NCBI RefSeq assembly: GCF_900129395.1 | Contig: NZ_FQVP01000009.1 | Coordinates: forward strand, 1-64,000 | Length of the DNA: 64,000 nt | Reading direction: 5' to 3' | Source: Pseudosulfitobacter pseudonitzschiae | GTDB lineage: Bacteria > Pseudomonadota > Alphaproteobacteria > Rhodobacterales > Rhodobacteraceae | In this document: positions 32,479-42,464 of the stretch, piece by piece | Layout: each line of letters starts with the position of its first letter | How positions within the stretch are numbered: position 1 is the first letter of the stretch | The notes under the pieces: generated by a model | The model's database searches: none | Told to the model about the DNA's origin: nothing | The model's input: the letters and a program-made list of their open reading frames with translations, nothing else | Made by a program: the position numbers and the translations under genes

Positions 32479-33537
32479 ATGTCCTTTCAGAAGACCCCAC
32501 CGAAATCTGCCTGCGTCGATGGCACGGGCTGGCTTGCCACATCCGACAGCGCCGCATTCTATGATCAGGTGCTGGATGCCTGCAAACTGTGGGAACTGCC
32601 CGTGACCCGACAGGGCGATGCCAAGTTGGTGGTGACCTCCGACCTTGGTGAGATCCGTTTTGACACCGCAGGGGCAAAAGTAGGTATCTCCATTGCCTCG
32701 GACAATGACGCCAACCTTTTCATGTTGCGCGAAACCGTGGCAGCGCAGATCGACTATTTCTCGCCCGAACTGGCCGAAGCGCTGACATGGCAGGCCGCAC
32801 CGGTCACGGGCACGATGCCACCCAACTTCAAACTGGCCAAAGTACTGTCCGTGACGCCCGCGGGTGCACATTTCTGGCGGCTTTCGGTGACGGGCGAGGC
32901 TTTGGATGCCTTCGCGCGTACAGGCCTGCACATCAGACTGGCGTTGCCTGCGAAAACAGGCACCGCGCAATGGCCCCAGTTGAACGAAAAGGGACGCGTG
33001 CGCTGGCCAACGAAGACGGCGCTGCATGTCGCGGTTTATACGGTGCGATCCTTTAATCTGGCCACGGGCGTGCTGGATATCGACGTGTTCCGCCATGTGG
33101 GAGGCCCCACCTGCGACTGGCTGGAACAGGCAGCCAGCGGGGATATGGTCGGCCTGATGGGTCCAGGCGGCGGTTGGGTGCCCGATACACCGCACCTGGT
33201 GATCGCAGGCGATGAAACCGCCCTGCCCGCCATTGCCCGCATTCTGGAGGCCATGCCTGACACCACTACAGGCACGGCTCTGATCGAAATGGCCGATGTC
33301 TGCAACTATCCGCTGCCTGCATGTCCTGGTGCGATGCAGATGCACCTGTTGTCGCGTGCACGTGGTGACACACTCGAAGCCGCGCTAGAGACCTCTGATC
33401 TGGGCACACCGGGTCAACGCTTTGTCTGGTTTGCCGCTGAAAAAGACCGCGCCACTGCCATGCGCCAGATGCTGCGCGAGACCAAAGGCGTGGACCGGCA
33501 AGAATCCTACGTCACCGCATATTGGCAACGGGGCTGA
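32479..33537 (+). CDS. DUF2218 / siderophore-interacting FAD reductase fusion
   Basis: 352 residues. Residues 1-95 are a DUF2218 domain (WLATSDSAAFYDQVLDACKLWE, here cited in part). The rest is a siderophore-interacting protein fold: HIRLALP, YTVRSFN, DIDVFRHVGGPTCDWLEQAA, the pyrophosphate-binding GPGGGWVPDTPHLVIAGDE and C-terminal AYWQRG. SIP proteins reduce ferric siderophores in the cytoplasm with NAD(P)H and FAD. AGAGGAAG precedes the ATG. It opens the siderophore uptake operon, so iron release after import is the likely role. Confidence 0.88.
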   Translation: MSFQKTPPKSACVDGTGWLATSDSAAFYDQVLDACKLWELPVTRQGDAKLVVTSDLGEIRFDTAGAKVGISIASDNDANLFMLRETVAAQIDYFSPELAEALTWQAAPVTGTMPPNFKLAKVLSVTPAGAHFWRLSVTGEALDAFARTGLHIRLALPAKTGTAQWPQLNEKGRVRWPTKTALHVAVYTVRSFNLATGVLDIDVFRHVGGPTCDWLEQAASGDMVGLMGPGGGWVPDTPHLVIAGDETALPAIARILEAMPDTTTGTALIEMADVCNYPLPACPGAMQMHLLSRARGDTLEAALETSDLGTPGQRFVWFAAEKDRATAMRQMLRETKGVDRQESYVTAYWQRG

Positions 33538-33576
33538 CATAGCACCCTTTGATCATCCCCTTCGAAAGGACCCCTC

Positions 33577-34548
33577 ATGAGACACCTTCTGGCACTTGTA
33601 TTGTCCACGCTCTGGGCCACGGCCACCCTCGCGCAGGACTATCCGCTGACAGTGTCCCATGCGTTTGGCGAAACCGTGATCGAGGCCAAGCCTGTGCGGA
33701 TCGCCTCTGTGGGCTGGGCCAATCACGAGGTGCCGCTGGCACTGGGGATCGTTCCCGTGGGGTTTGCCCGCGCGAATTGGGGGGATGACGACGGTGATGG
33801 GCTGTTGCCCTGGGTCAGCGCGCGGCTCGAAGAACTGGGGGCCGAGGTGCCGCCGCTGTTCGACGAAGGGGACGGAATTGATTTCGAGGCGGTCGCGGCC
33901 ACCAACCCCGATGTGATCCTCGCGGCCTATTCCGGCATCACCCGCGCCGACTATGACACCCTCAGCCGCATCGCGCCGGTCATCGCCTACCCGCACGCCG
34001 CGTGGACAACGACATGGCGCGAGATGATCCGCCAGAACGCAGCCGGTTTGGGCATGGCAGATCAGGGCGCGGCACTGGTGGCCGACCTTGAGGCGCAGAT
34101 CGCCACGGCCGTGGACAAACACCCCGACCTCAAAGGCAAGCGCGGCATGTTTGTCACCCATCTGGACCTGCGTGATCTCAGTACTATCGGTTTTTATGCC
34201 GCCGCCGACCAGCGCGTGCAGTTCCTGGAAGACCTGGGCATGGCGACGCCGAAAGCCGTCCAAGAGGCCAGCGAGGTAGGCAAATATTCTGGCCGTGTCA
34301 GCGCCGAACGTGTCGATATGTTCGATGACGTGGACGTGGTGGTGACCTATGGCGATCAGGCACGGCTGGATGAACTGCTGAAGAACCCGCTAATCGCCCG
34401 CTTTCCGGCGGTTGCGCGCAATTCCGTGGTCCTTCTGGCCAACGACCCGATGGGCACCGCTGCCAACCCCACACCCTTGTCGATCCCCTATGTTCTGGAT
34501 GACTACCTGACCCAACTGGCAAGCGCCGCAACACGCACGACCCCATGA
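33577..34548 (+). CDS. Iron-siderophore ABC transporter substrate-binding protein
   Basis: 323 residues with a signal peptide (LLALVLSTLWATATLAQ) and a FecB/FepB-type periplasmic binding fold: VSHAFGETVIEAKPVRIAS, LEELGAEVPPLFDEGDGIDF and NPDVILAAYSGITRADYDTL. It captures ferric siderophore from the TonB-dependent receptor and feeds the FecCD permease. AAAGGA lies upstream of its ATG. Its stop overlaps the first permease by ATGA. The substrate class (hydroxamate or citrate type) cannot be told from sequence alone. Confidence 0.92.
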   Translation: MRHLLALVLSTLWATATLAQDYPLTVSHAFGETVIEAKPVRIASVGWANHEVPLALGIVPVGFARANWGDDDGDGLLPWVSARLEELGAEVPPLFDEGDGIDFEAVAATNPDVILAAYSGITRADYDTLSRIAPVIAYPHAAWTTTWREMIRQNAAGLGMADQGAALVADLEAQIATAVDKHPDLKGKRGMFVTHLDLRDLSTIGFYAAADQRVQFLEDLGMATPKAVQEASEVGKYSGRVSAERVDMFDDVDVVVTYGDQARLDELLKNPLIARFPAVARNSVVLLANDPMGTAANPTPLSIPYVLDDYLTQLASAATRTTP

Positions 34549-35546
34549 GCGTTGACCGCCGTCACAATGCCTTGAGGGGCACAATGGCTCTTACGCTGCT
34601 GGCGCTGACGGCAGGCGTGTCGCTAGCAGTCGGCACGCGGCCTGTGGCCTGGGCTGAAATCTGGGCGGGTCTCACCGGCCATGTCGACAGCATCGGAGCC
34701 GCTGCGGTTGCGGTGCGGATGCCGCGCACGGTCCTGGCCTTGCTGGCAGGGGCGGCCTTGGGTGTGGCGGGCGCGGTGATGCAGGGCATCACCCGCAACC
34801 CGCTGGCCGATCCGGGTATTCTGGGCGTGAATGCCGGTGCTGCCTTGTTTGTCGTAGTGGGGATTGCGTGGTTCGATATCAGCGGCGCTGCCACCTTTAT
34901 GTGGCTGGGCGTGGCAGGCGCGGGCTGTGCGGCAATTTTTGTTTATGCCATCGGATCGACAGGTCAGGGCGGTGCGACACCGCTCAAGCTGACATTGGCG
35001 GGCACTGCGACCTCAATTGCGGCGTCGGCCTTTGTTGTCGCGCTGGTTTTGCCACGCAATGACATAGCGGGCGGCGTACAGGCCTGGCAGGTTGGCGGTG
35101 TGGGTGGCGCCAGTTTTGACACGCTGTTGCCCGCGCTGCCGTTCTTGACCGCGGGCCTTTTGCTCAGCCTTGCGGCAGCTCGGGTTCTGAACGCGCTGGC
35201 CCTCGGCGAAGACCTGGCCGCAGGTCTGGGACAGAACGTGGCGGCGGGGCGGATCATGTCGGCGGCGGGTGCGATCCTGTTATGTGGTGCGGCGACTGCG
35301 CTGTGCGGGCCCATCGGATTTGTCGGGCTGGTCGTGCCCCATGCCGCACGCATGTTCGGTGGCATTGATCACCGCGTATTGCTGCCACTCAGCGCTATCG
35401 GTGGCGCGGTTCTTTTGGGGAGCGCCGATGTTCTGGGTCGGGTGATTGCACGTCCCAATGAACTGGACGTCGGCGTTGTCACCGCCTTTGTCGGCGCGCC
35501 CTTTTTTATCTGGACAGCCCGCCGTCAAAGAATGCGCGGCCTGTGA
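34545..35546 (+). CDS. FecCD-family iron-siderophore permease 1
   Basis: 333 residues, about ten membrane helices. FecCD/BtuC motifs are RMPRTVLALLAGAALGVAGA, MQGITRNPLADPGILGVNAG, and CGPIGFVGLVVPHAARMFGG near the C-terminus, which contacts the ATPase. It overlaps the binding-protein gene (ATGA) and the next permease (GTGA), showing tight translational coupling. It forms a heterodimer with the following gene's product. Confidence 0.93.
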   Translation: MSVDRRHNALRGTMALTLLALTAGVSLAVGTRPVAWAEIWAGLTGHVDSIGAAAVAVRMPRTVLALLAGAALGVAGAVMQGITRNPLADPGILGVNAGAALFVVVGIAWFDISGAATFMWLGVAGAGCAAIFVYAIGSTGQGGATPLKLTLAGTATSIAASAFVVALVLPRNDIAGGVQAWQVGGVGGASFDTLLPALPFLTAGLLLSLAAARVLNALALGEDLAAGLGQNVAAGRIMSAAGAILLCGAATALCGPIGFVGLVVPHAARMFGGIDHRVLLPLSAIGGAVLLGSADVLGRVIARPNELDVGVVTAFVGAPFFIWTARRQRMRGL

Positions 35547-36589
35547 CCTTGATCATCGACACACAGGCAGCTGCCCCCGCATCCCATGCCCGCAACCGTG
35601 GCACCCGCCGCGCTGTGATAGTGCTGAACATGCTTGGGCTATGCCTGGTGGGGCTGATCGCACTGACGCTAAGCTGTGGCCAGGGCTGCCTGCCCCCCGC
35701 GCACGTGCTGGCGGCATTGACCGGCGCGGACGCGGGCGGTGCGGATTTTGTGGTGAACGACCTTCGTCTGCCGCGTGCGTTAATGTCGCTTGTGGTCGGG
35801 CTGTGCTTCGGTCTTGGTGGAGCTGCGTTCCAGGTGATGTTGCGCAATCCGCTGGCAAGCCCGGACATCATCGGCATCAGCGCCGGAGCCGGAGCGGCGG
35901 CGGTGTTTGCCATTGTCGTCCTGTCGCTCGAAGGTTGGGCGGTCTCTGCCGTGGCTGTCAGTGCGGGGCTGGGCATTGCGACGCTGATCTGGGGCCTGTC
36001 TTCAGGACGCGGGGCTGCCGGGGCGCGGCTGATCCTTGTCGGGATCGGCGTCTCGGCAATGCTGAACAGCGTGACCTCCTACCTTCTGCTGGACGCGCCT
36101 GCATGGGACCGCGCCGAGGCGATGCGCTGGTTGACGGGCAGCATGAACGGCGCGCAGCTGGTGCAGGTCTGGCCAGTGGTCGCGGCGCTGGCGGTCTTTG
36201 GCGGGCTGTTGGCGGTGTCGGCGCGTGATCTTGACCTGCTGCGGTTGGGCGATGACGCGGCGCGCGCACTGGGGGTGCGCAGCGATGCCACGCGGTTTCG
36301 CGTGACGCTGGCTGCTGTCGGGCTGGTGGCCTTTGCCACATCGGCAGCTGGACCCGTGGCATTTGTCGCCTTTCTGTCCGGTCCGATCGCCGCGCGTCTG
36401 ACCCGGGGTGGCCGTTTCATTCTGCCAGCGGCCGGCCTGATCGGAGCCATATTGGTGCTGGCAGGCGACTACGCAGGCCAGTTCATGCTGCCCGCCCGTC
36501 TGCCTGTCGGTGTGGTCACCGGCGCCATCGGTGCGCCGTTTCTGCTGTTGTTAATTGTCAAGGCGAACCGGAACGGAGGAACACTATGA
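35543..36589 (+). CDS. FecCD-family iron-siderophore permease 2
   Basis: 348 residues starting with GTG at 35543. Motifs are LRLPRALMSLVVGLCFGLGG, QVMLRNPLASPDIIGISAGA and GPVAFVAFLSGPIAARLTRG. About ten membrane helices. It is the second subunit of the inner-membrane channel. Its stop overlaps the ATPase start (ATGA). Confidence 0.93.
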   Translation: MTLIIDTQAAAPASHARNRGTRRAVIVLNMLGLCLVGLIALTLSCGQGCLPPAHVLAALTGADAGGADFVVNDLRLPRALMSLVVGLCFGLGGAAFQVMLRNPLASPDIIGISAGAGAAAVFAIVVLSLEGWAVSAVAVSAGLGIATLIWGLSSGRGAAGARLILVGIGVSAMLNSVTSYLLLDAPAWDRAEAMRWLTGSMNGAQLVQVWPVVAALAVFGGLLAVSARDLDLLRLGDDAARALGVRSDATRFRVTLAAVGLVAFATSAAGPVAFVAFLSGPIAARLTRGGRFILPAAGLIGAILVLAGDYAGQFMLPARLPVGVVTGAIGAPFLLLLIVKANRNGGTL

Positions 36590-37416
36590 CCATGGCACGC
36601 CGGTTACGAACAAAGGATCTGTCAGCGGGTTATGACAGCCGCGTGATCCTGAAGGACATCTCGCTCGAGGTGCCCGCAGGCCGCATCACGGCGATTGTCG
36701 GTGGTAACGCATCGGGGAAATCGACGTTGCTGCGCACATTGGCACGCATTCTGAAGCCCAAGGGCGGCTCGGTGCTGCTGGATGACAATGTTATCCATGA
36801 CATGCCGTCGAATGCGGTGGCCCGGATCATGGGGCTGTTGCCGCAATCCCCCATCGCGCCCGAAGGCATCACCGTCGCCGACCTGGTGGGACGCGGTCGA
36901 CATCCTCATCACGGGTTGTTCTCACGTTGGAATGCCGCGGACGACCGCGCCGTGACCGATGCGTTAACCGCCACCGGGATCGCGGGGTTGGCCGAGCGTG
37001 ATCTGGACACTCTGTCGGGGGGCCAGAGGCAACGTGCCTGGATTGCAATGGCCCTTGCCCAACAGACTGACCTGTTGTTGTTGGACGAACCTACGACCTT
37101 TCTGGATGTGGCGCATCAAATCGACGTGCTGGACCTGCTGGTCGACATGAATCTGTCGCGTAGGACAACCGTTGTCATGGTGCTGCACGATCTGAACCTT
37201 GCAGTGCGCTATGCCGATCACCTGATTGCCGTGGCCCAAGGCGGCATCCACTGTCAGGGCACGCCCGCCGATGTGCTGACCGAGGCGACGGTGAAAACAG
37301 TGTTCGGATTGGACTGTCGGATCGTCACCGACCCTGTATCGGGCACCTCCACGATGGTGCCCATCGGCCGTCACAAAAGCGGCAGTGTCGGGCAGGAAGC
37401 ACAATCTAGAAAATAG
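36586..37416 (+). CDS. Iron-siderophore ABC transporter ATPase
   Basis: 276 residues. Walker A is GGNASGKSTLL (near 40-50; Asn replaces the usual first Gly-Pro pair), the signature is LSGGQRQRAWIAMALAQ, Walker B is LLLLDEPTTFLD and the H-loop is VLHDLN. The Q-loop reads LLPQSP. FepC/FecE family. It energises ferric-siderophore import and is the last of four coupled ABC genes. Confidence 0.95.
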   Translation: MTMARRLRTKDLSAGYDSRVILKDISLEVPAGRITAIVGGNASGKSTLLRTLARILKPKGGSVLLDDNVIHDMPSNAVARIMGLLPQSPIAPEGITVADLVGRGRHPHHGLFSRWNAADDRAVTDALTATGIAGLAERDLDTLSGGQRQRAWIAMALAQQTDLLLLDEPTTFLDVAHQIDVLDLLVDMNLSRRTTVVMVLHDLNLAVRYADHLIAVAQGGIHCQGTPADVLTEATVKTVFGLDCRIVTDPVSGTSTMVPIGRHKSGSVGQEAQSRK

Positions 37417-37505
37417 TATACAGAAACACTAAGTTATATATCGCAGCGCCTGTAAGAGCATGATAACCGATTCCCGACAAAATAACTAAACTATTGGAGA
37501 ATCTC

Positions 37506-39584
37506 GTGTCGCCACTTGCCCTTGCCCCGCTTTGCTTGCGTTCCAGCCCCCTGAAGTCTGCGCTCTTGTGCTGTACTGCCCTGATGCCCTGTGCAGCACT
37601 GGCTCAGGAAACCGTGCAATTGCCTGACCTGGTTCTGGAAACCACGGGCGGCGACGACAACGAAACGGTCGTGGCAAGCGAGTTGAGCAGGGGTGGCAAG
37701 ATCAAGGGAGACGTACTGAACATTCCCGCATCGGTGTCGGTGATCACCAGCAAGGAAATCGAACAGCGCAATGCCACGTCGATCGAAGAGGTTCTGAACT
37801 ATACTGCAGGTGCGGTCACGGACAGCTATGGCGCGGACGACCGCTTCGACTATTTCTCGATCCGAGGTTTCGAGGCCTATACCTATCGTGACGGCCTGCA
37901 ACTGGGCGCGAACTTTGGTGGCATTCGTGAAGAGCCGTTTGCATTTGAGCGGATCGAAGTGTTCAAAGGCGCGAATTCGGCCACCTTCGGGGTCTCGGAC
38001 CCTGGCGGATCGGTGAACTATGTCACCAAGACACCGCGCGGTGAACGGTTCGGCAATGCCTATACCTCTGTCGGCTCGTTCGGAACCGCAGAAGTGGGAG
38101 TGGATTTCGGGGACACCCTGAACCCCGAAGGCACGTTGTCCTACCGCTTTACCGGCCTTGTCCGTGACGGCGAACGAGAATACCCACATTCGCAGAACGA
38201 CGAAACCTTTGCCATGTTCGGAATCAGCTGGCGCCCGACAGACCGAACCGAGCTGACCTTTATCCTGGACGACCTCAATCGCGACGATGTGCCGGGCAGC
38301 GGCGGCTTTCCTGCGGGGTATGACTTTGACCGCAGCGACACCTTTTTTGGCGAGCCGGATTACAACTATCGCACCACCGACCGCACCACCGCCACGATCA
38401 AGGCCACACATGATTTAGGCAACGGTTTCAGCTTTGGCAGCACCCTGCGGTATAGCGATGCTTATAGCGATTTTGGCTATGCCTATGTCTCGGGGTCCAG
38501 CGGCACTACGGTCAACCGCGCATTCTTTGCCAGCGAAAGCACCGGCGAAAACTTTATCGCCGATGCGCATCTGACCTACAGCACCCAGATCGGCGGAGCG
38601 GTCAGCACCACATTGGTCGGCGTCGAACTGTCCAGCTCGGATGAGACGAACATGCGGTTTTTTGGACCTGCCCCCTCGATGGATGTGAACAACCCGGTCT
38701 ACACCGGTCGGCCCGTCAGTGTTCCGCAAATCGCCGACACAGAAACCAAAACGGATGGCACAGCGATCTTCCTGCAACAAGATCTGGATTGGCAAGACCG
38801 CGTCATTGCGTCGTTCGGCCTGCGGCACGACTGGATCGACGTGACACAGACCAACAACATGGCCAGCACCATCGAACAGGGTGACATTAGCGAAACAACA
38901 GGCCGCTTCGGCCTGACCTACAAGTTGAACCCAAACTTGTCTCTGTTCGGCAGCTATGCGCAGTCGGCAATACCGGCCGGTCTGGGCGTGGTGCCCGAAA
39001 CCGGCGAACAGTTCGAGTTGGGCGCGAAATGGCGACCCGAGGGCACGAATGCGCTGTTCTCGGCGTCGATCTATGACCTGTCGAAAACCAATATCACCCG
39101 CACCAACCCGATCACCAACCAGCCGGAACCCATCGGCGAGGTGCGGGTGCGCGGGCTAGACTTAGAGGCCAAGGCTGAATTGGGCGCGTTCGAGATTGTC
39201 GCCGCCTACAGCTATCTGAACCCCGAAATTGTCGAGAACGGCACCAATGGCAACGTCGGCAACATGCCTGCGCGCGTGCCAAACCATATAGCCTCGATCT
39301 GGGTTAACCACACCTGGGAAAGCCTCGGGCGTGGCGATCTGACTGTCGGCCTGGGTGGACGGTTCAGCGACGGATATTTTTTCGATGATGCCAACACGGC
39401 AGGCCATTCCGGAAGCTTCTTTGTCGTGGACGCCGCCGCAAAGTACCAGTTGACCGAGCAGACATCGGTTTCGGTCAACGTAAAAAACCTGCTGAATGAG
39501 AAACACGTAGCTTTTGGCGGATTTTACGCCGATTTCTACAGCCCGGGCCGCGAAATTCAGGCCAAGCTGAACCACAGCTGGTAA
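37506..39584 (+). CDS. TonB-dependent siderophore receptor
   Basis: 692 residues. A signal peptide (KSALLCCTALMPCAALAQ) precedes the plug domain: NIPASVSVITSKEIEQRNA, FDYFSIRGFEAYTYRDGLQL, ERIEVFKGANSATFGVSDPG, GGSVNYVTKTP. The 22-strand barrel ends in the aromatic NHSW, the outer-membrane insertion signal. There is no N-terminal STN signalling domain. GTG at 37506 is chosen because GGAG lies six bases upstream; a TTG at 37494 would swallow that site. Outer-membrane partner of the ABC importer just upstream. Confidence 0.94.
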   Translation: MSPLALAPLCLRSSPLKSALLCCTALMPCAALAQETVQLPDLVLETTGGDDNETVVASELSRGGKIKGDVLNIPASVSVITSKEIEQRNATSIEEVLNYTAGAVTDSYGADDRFDYFSIRGFEAYTYRDGLQLGANFGGIREEPFAFERIEVFKGANSATFGVSDPGGSVNYVTKTPRGERFGNAYTSVGSFGTAEVGVDFGDTLNPEGTLSYRFTGLVRDGEREYPHSQNDETFAMFGISWRPTDRTELTFILDDLNRDDVPGSGGFPAGYDFDRSDTFFGEPDYNYRTTDRTTATIKATHDLGNGFSFGSTLRYSDAYSDFGYAYVSGSSGTTVNRAFFASESTGENFIADAHLTYSTQIGGAVSTTLVGVELSSSDETNMRFFGPAPSMDVNNPVYTGRPVSVPQIADTETKTDGTAIFLQQDLDWQDRVIASFGLRHDWIDVTQTNNMASTIEQGDISETTGRFGLTYKLNPNLSLFGSYAQSAIPAGLGVVPETGEQFELGAKWRPEGTNALFSASIYDLSKTNITRTNPITNQPEPIGEVRVRGLDLEAKAELGAFEIVAAYSYLNPEIVENGTNGNVGNMPARVPNHIASIWVNHTWESLGRGDLTVGLGGRFSDGYFFDDANTAGHSGSFFVVDAAAKYQLTEQTSVSVNVKNLLNEKHVAFGGFYADFYSPGREIQAKLNHSW

Positions 39585-39595
39585 ATCCTGAAGAT

Positions 39596-39625
39596 GCGGG
39601 CGGATACCTGACAGGGGCCGCCCGC
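39596..39625 (+). terminator. Hairpin after the TonB-dependent receptor
   Basis: GCGGGCGG (39596-39603) and CCGCCCGC (39618-39625) form a perfect 8-bp stem with a 14-base loop, 12 bases after the stop. No T-tract follows. Confidence 0.5.
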
Positions 39626-39719
39626 TGTCGCAATGGAACGTCGATGGTTTGCGCCGGTATTGCCAAGTTGTTCGACTTGCATGATCAAGCTATCCCAACA
39701 TCATAAAAATCTCCAAAAT

Positions 39720-39990
39720 ATCACACGCCTGAAAGGCTTGGGTTTCTCTCGCGAAAACATCGCGTATGCTGCCAGGACCTATTATCGCTTCACTATGATC
39801 ACGACCGACGTCGAAAGCCTGCTGACAAAGCGCGGTGTAGTTGCCAACCGAGAAGCAATCTGGTTGTAGGTCAATCGCTTTGGTATGCATTTCGCCAATT
39901 GCGTCCCGCGCGATCCTTCTCGCCCTAACGAAATACGGGATCTGGATGAGGTTGTTATCGCGATTCGAGCGAAGAAGAACTGGTCATAGT
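39720..39990 (+). pseudogene. IS6-family transposase remnant
   Basis: The plus strand encodes LKGLGFSRENIAYAARTYYR, then DVESLLTKRGVVANREAIWL, an in-frame stop (TAG at 39868), then VNRFGMHFANCVPRD and LDEVVIAIRAKKNW before another stop. These match in order the N-terminal HTH and the first DDE segment (LDEV) of IS6/IS26-type transposases. The remaining catalytic core is missing, and no terminal repeats were found. It is dead and lies between the siderophore and aldehyde oxidoreductase blocks. Confidence 0.75.
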
Positions 39991-40217
39991 ATCAGTGTCC
40001 GAATTTCGGGGGGCTCAAAAAGCCAAATTTCACGCGCCGACAAGTTCCGAAAATGCCTAAACCTATCTAATGGAAAAAGAATTCAGCTTTTTGAACAAGT
40101 ATAACGTGGTTGACCAAAAAGACCAGCATATGAATGTCGAACCGAACTTCTGAAGTGCATTGTCCATCCGGTTCAAACCATCCGTTTCCGCGCGGACCTT
40201 GTCGATAGCGCAGGCGT

Positions 40218-42464
40218 TCAGGGCGCGAGCAAATCAGCGATCCGGATTGGGAAATGGCGCACGCGTTTGCCGGTTGCATGCCAGATCGCGTTGCCAATGG
40301 CCCCGACCGTCCCGACGATGCCGATCTCGCCCACACCCTTGATCCCCAACGCGTTCACGTAAGGATCGTCTTCGTGCACCGTGATCACCTCAAGCCCGCT
40401 CACATCCGCGTTCACCGGCACATGATAGCCCGCGAAATCGGCGTTCACGATGCGCCCGCTGCGCCGGTCGTGCCGGGCGGCCTCATGCAGGGCAAAAGAC
40501 GTGCCCCAGATCATTCCGCCCATAAGCTGGCTTTCGGTCAGCCGTGGGTTGATGATCCGCCCGGCGGCAAAGGCCCCCACCAGCCGGGTCACCCGTACCT
40601 GGCGCAGATCCGGGTCCACCTTCACCTCGGCGAACACTGCGCCGTGGGAGTTCATCGCATGGCGTCCGGCGGCCTCTGGCGCGCGCCCGCCGTGGCCGGT
40701 TCCGATCATCTCGGTCTTTCCGGCACGTGCCAGAATATCGGCAAAGCGTTCCCGGCGGCTCTCGTCCTCTTCCAACAACAACCACCCGTGCCGCGCCACA
40801 AGGCTTGAATTGCCCGCGCCATAAAGGGGCGACTGCGGATCGGCAGTGGCAAGTTCGCCAAGCTGACGCAAGACATCCCCACCCGCAGCGTGCAGCGCAC
40901 CGCCCGCCGTGGCGGTATGTGCAGACCCACCCGCAACACCGCCGTCCGGCAATGCCGAATGTCCGGCGCGGAACTCGACCTGATCCAGCGTCAGGCCAAG
41001 GCTGTCCGCAGCAATCTGGGCCAGCACGGTCCAGGCCCCCTGCCCCATATCAACTGCAGAGGTCTCGAACAAAGCCGTCCCATCCGGACGCAGCGTCGCC
41101 CGCGCTTCGGCAGCAAACATCGGGCAGGGAAACAACGCCGTTCCCATGCCCCAGCCCGTCATCAATCCATCAGCGTCCCGCATTTGCCGGGGTTCCAGCG
41201 GCCGCCCCTCCCAGCCAAATCGTGCCGCACCTTCTGCGTAACACTCCCGCAACGCCTTGGAAGAATAGGGACGCCCGGTGCCGGGTTGGGTCTCGGCGTA
41301 GTTGTGAAGGCGGAATTCAAGCGGGTCCATCCCCGCCGCTTCAGCCATCTCGTCCATTGCGCATTCCAAGGCAGCGGACCCTGAGGCCTCGCCCGGTGCA
41401 CGCATGGGTCCGGGCGTACCGACATCAAGCCGCACCAGCCGGTGGCTGGCCCGCAAGGCACCGGCCGCATAAAGATCGTGCGACGCATTGGCCGCCGGTT
41501 CCACGAAATCATCAAAGGTGGATGTTTCCGCCAACCCTTCGTGGTCGATCACCGTCAATGCGGCGTTCTCGTCCACGCCCAACCGAAGCCGCTGGCGCGT
41601 GGCACCACGGTGACCGGCAGGCCCGAACATCTGCTGTCGGGTGAACATCAGCTTGACCGGCCGCTGCGTCATCCGCGCGGCGAGGATCGCCAGCACCTGC
41701 GGCCCGGTCGGAATCGCCTTTGATCCGAACCCGCCGCCAATGTAGGGGCTGCGCAGCGTCACATTCTCCGGCGGGATTCCAAAGAAATAGGCAAAGCCCG
41801 CACAAGAGACTTTCAGCGCCTGGCTGGGCATATCCAGCATCAGCCGGTCCCCGTCCCATTGCGCCACGATCGCATGGGTTTCCATTGCATTGTGATACTG
41901 CGCCGCTGTCTCATAGCTAACGTCGATGCTGCGTGCGGCAACCGCGTGCCCCGCCTCGACATCGCCGTGGCTTGCCCCGCCCGGCAGCCCAAAGCCGCCC
42001 GGATCAAAGCCCCTGGCTGTGTTGTCATCCAGCGCCACACGCACCGGATCGACCTCGTACTGCGGTGCCAGCAGGCGCGCGCCCTCGGTGGCGGCTTCCA
42101 AAGTCTCGCCCAGCACCAGTGCAATCGGCTGTCCGGCATAACGCACTGTGTCGTCCTGCAAAACTTCCGTGCGGAAGGAGAACATCGTAGGCTTGCCCGA
42201 GGGGTCGCCCTGCAACTCGGGCCGGTTTTGCGGCGTGATGACATGGGTCACACCGGGGTGCGCCTCTGCTGCTGCAACGTCAAGATGGCTGACCCGGCCA
42301 CGCGCGATCTTTGCCGGTGCGTAGACCGCATGAAGCAACCCCTCGGGCGTGTTGTCGGCAGCAAAGGTTGCCACGCCGGTGACCTTGGCAAGACCATCCC
42401 GCCGTGTGGCAGGCTGACCCGAGTTGGAACCGAAACGGATTTCCGGTGAAAGCGTGTCAGACAT
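40218..42464 (-). CDS. Xanthine dehydrogenase-family molybdopterin-binding subunit (PaoC-like)
   Basis: 748 residues. Motifs of the molybdenum hydroxylase large subunit: ATRRDGLAKVTGVATFAADN at the N-terminus, SPYIGGGFGSKA, PGPMRAPGEASGSAALECAM, and the catalytic-Glu region GIKGVGEIGIVGTVGAIGNA near the C-terminus. Size and motifs are closest to E. coli PaoC/YagR, an aldehyde oxidoreductase; substrate remains unassigned. The start at 42464 overlaps the FAD gene by 8 bases. No XdhC-type maturation factor is seen nearby. Confidence 0.92.
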   Translation of the reverse strand: MSDTLSPEIRFGSNSGQPATRRDGLAKVTGVATFAADNTPEGLLHAVYAPAKIARGRVSHLDVAAAEAHPGVTHVITPQNRPELQGDPSGKPTMFSFRTEVLQDDTVRYAGQPIALVLGETLEAATEGARLLAPQYEVDPVRVALDDNTARGFDPGGFGLPGGASHGDVEAGHAVAARSIDVSYETAAQYHNAMETHAIVAQWDGDRLMLDMPSQALKVSCAGFAYFFGIPPENVTLRSPYIGGGFGSKAIPTGPQVLAILAARMTQRPVKLMFTRQQMFGPAGHRGATRQRLRLGVDENAALTVIDHEGLAETSTFDDFVEPAANASHDLYAAGALRASHRLVRLDVGTPGPMRAPGEASGSAALECAMDEMAEAAGMDPLEFRLHNYAETQPGTGRPYSSKALRECYAEGAARFGWEGRPLEPRQMRDADGLMTGWGMGTALFPCPMFAAEARATLRPDGTALFETSAVDMGQGAWTVLAQIAADSLGLTLDQVEFRAGHSALPDGGVAGGSAHTATAGGALHAAGGDVLRQLGELATADPQSPLYGAGNSSLVARHGWLLLEEDESRRERFADILARAGKTEMIGTGHGGRAPEAAGRHAMNSHGAVFAEVKVDPDLRQVRVTRLVGAFAAGRIINPRLTESQLMGGMIWGTSFALHEAARHDRRSGRIVNADFAGYHVPVNADVSGLEVITVHEDDPYVNALGIKGVGEIGIVGTVGAIGNAIWHATGKRVRHFPIRIADLLAP

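Noticed and set aside
40727-41644. A 305-codon plus-strand frame opposite the molybdenum subunit
   Set aside because: Pro/Arg-rich shadow sequence with no domain; the minus strand carries the conserved molybdopterin motifs.
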